DNA of 64,000 nt from Neoconidiobolus thromboides FSU 785 (taxonomy: Eukaryota > Entomophthoromycota > Entomophthoromycetes > Entomophthorales > Neoconidiobolaceae): NCBI GenBank assembly GCA_025603075.1, contig MU626295.1:62001-126000 (forward strand), read 5' to 3'. The notes under the pieces are model-generated. The model made no database searches. It was not told the origin of the DNA and was given only the letters and a program-made list of their open reading frames with translations. A program made the position numbers and the translations under genes. Position 1 is the first letter of the stretch. Every line of letters begins with the position of its first letter. This document shows positions 62,661 through 64,000 of the stretch, piece by piece.

Positions 62661-63077
62661 TATTATAATAAATTTTAAAAGCTCTTAACTTGCCACGTTT
62701 TTAAGTAATTTTATATAATATTTTATCCAGCAAAACACTATCCAATTTATTAGCCACAATAGCTTTAAATTTTATTATTTTGGAAGTTATTAAGATAATA
62801 AGACAAAATTTTATTTATAAAATCAAGTTTTATCTGTTTGTTATACAAGGGGAAGTCGAAAAGTTTACAAAATTAAGCACCTTTACTAATAAAAGATAAA
62901 GCTTTTTTGCATAAATTATTAATATTATATTAAAATTTAAAAAACAAATATATTTTTATTACTTTGAATAGAATACCATTAATTAATTAAATTCACAGCT
63001 TTCAGAACAACTTAGTTAAAACTTTATATTATAAAAATATAGAAAAAAATCAAAAAAGAGTTTCATTCAAGATCATA
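62661..63077. other. A+T-rich spacer, nothing recognised
   Basis: No gene seen. Confidence 0.4.
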
Positions 63078-63178
63078 TGGGGCTGTTTTTTTTGGCTTCA
63101 TTACTTTTTCCATCTTTTAAGCGTTATTTGGGTGGAAAAATTGTTAGTAAAATTCTTAAATACAGAAATACATCCCCA
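63078..63178 (-). mobile_element. MITE copy 19
   Basis: Reverse copy TGGGGCTGTTTTTTTTGG...ACATCCCCA with TA on each side. Confidence 0.85.
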
Positions 63179-63975
63179 TATATAAAATAAAGGTTGGGCT
63201 ATCTTTTGGATTTATTTTTGATTTTTTTAGAGCTAATTATAAAAAAATTAGTAAAATAAAAATTAAAATAAAAAGTTCCAAAATATTAATATCTATTCTT
63301 AAATTAAATTAATTAATATTGATTTATTCAAATAAATATTATCATTATATTATATAAAATTTAGTATTTAAAGCTTCATTATTTTAAATTAATTATAAAA
63401 AGCTGAAAATTAGAAATTAAAGGAAAATTAAATCTATTAAATCTATTAGCTTTATAATTGATATAATACAATAATTATTTAAATTGTTTATAAAACTAAT
63501 TACAGCTTTATGATTTGTTTAATTAACTTCAAATGATTGTTGTTAAAAATTATCGTATTTTTAAGTCAGATATAGTTAATTTAAACTTTTTTTATTTAAA
63601 TTTGCTATAAAAATTTGTATTATTTAATTATAAAAAATATTATCATGTTTTGTGTATATAGCTACCTAGTTGGAATATAATCTTTCCTCAGTATAACGCT
63701 TTAAAGCTTTTTATTAAATTATTTCCTAATATTATATCCTTTAATAAAACTATTAAATCTTATGGAATTTTATATAAATTATAATAATAATATTTTTTAT
63801 CTTATTATATATTATTTTTACTAATTTAAGTTTATTTCTGTTATAAAAATTAAGATTTTTTAACTTATAACTAGTCAATAAATAAAAATTACTTGAACAG
63901 AAAAATTATTATTGAATTTTAAAAAAATTACATCTTAATAATATACTTTGTAATTATATTTTAAAGTTTTTATTC
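63179..63975. other. Very A+T-rich spacer
   Basis: Nearly pure A/T with no gene, RNA or repeat recognised. Confidence 0.5.
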
Positions 63976-64000
63976 TGAGATCTGGTACTCAGTGGTTGGA
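63976..64000 (+). repeat. SINE-like head, cut by window end
   Basis: TGAGATCTGGTACTCAGTGG plus TTGGA matches 45568-45592 at 23 of 25 bases and resembles a tRNA A box (CTCAGTGGTT). The remainder lies outside the window. Confidence 0.5.

Overview
This looks like nuclear DNA of a fungus with a very A+T-rich genome (roughly three quarters or more A+T by eye). The evidence is many short GT-AG introns (about 43-120 nt), an ATP sulfurylase with the fungal APS-kinase-like C-terminal domain, a KIN1/MARK kinase with a KA1 tail, a fungal DUF1746 membrane protein, PRY-like CAP proteins, and asparagine-coding microsatellites. I do not place it further than fungus; the mix would suit an early-diverging lineage, but that is inference. 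A 100-N scaffold gap lies at 33775-33874.

Layout. 0-4.2 kb: 3' end of a cytochrome P450, tRNA-Arg(TCT), and a PRP4/DYRK-like kinase with a long Asn-rich tail. 4.4-13.8 kb is the gene-dense part: ARFRP1/ARL3 GTPase, DUF1746 protein, a large PPR-like mitochondrial protein, SMU1, U1-70K and SmD3. 13.8-19.3 kb is a gene-poor stretch with MITEs and a decayed LRR-like gene. 19.4-31.8 kb: KIN1-like kinase, MET3, a GH20 hexosaminidase-D-like enzyme, and PGS1. 32-39 kb: an unrecognised coiled-coil gene and two tandem CAP-domain secreted proteins whose flanks are duplicated too. 40-43 kb: CAB2 and glucosamine-6-phosphate deaminase. 43-47.4 kb is a transposon-rich island with MITEs and a tRNA-derived SINE candidate. 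47.4-52.4 kb: pyruvate dehydrogenase E2, EMC3 and a Serinc/TMS1 protein. 52.6-57 kb holds two more decayed members of the LRR-like family. 57.7-62.4 kb: eIF3c/NIP1 and a ribosomal-L1-domain (UTP30/CIC1-like) protein. The rest is A+T-rich DNA with two MITEs and a second SINE head cut by the window edge.

How the parts relate. Most genes are unlinked housekeeping functions: splicing (SMU1, U1-70K, SmD3, perhaps the PRP4-like kinase), translation and ribosome assembly (eIF3c, L1-domain protein), Golgi/ER (ARFRP1, EMC3, Serinc), mitochondria (PPR-like, PGS1, PDH-E2), and metabolism (MET3, CAB2, NAG1, hexosaminidase). The clearest non-gene structure is one family of about 100-bp palindromic MITEs, 19 copies, with TGGGGATGT/ACATCCCCA ends and TA target duplications, all in intergenic DNA. 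Other points of note: convergent genes with overlapping stop codons, an 11-nt microexon needed for the eIF3c frame, an intron of TTTATTA repeats that is in frame if retained, 5'-splice-site-like repeats just after the U1-70K stop, and a tandem segmental duplication carrying the CAP genes.
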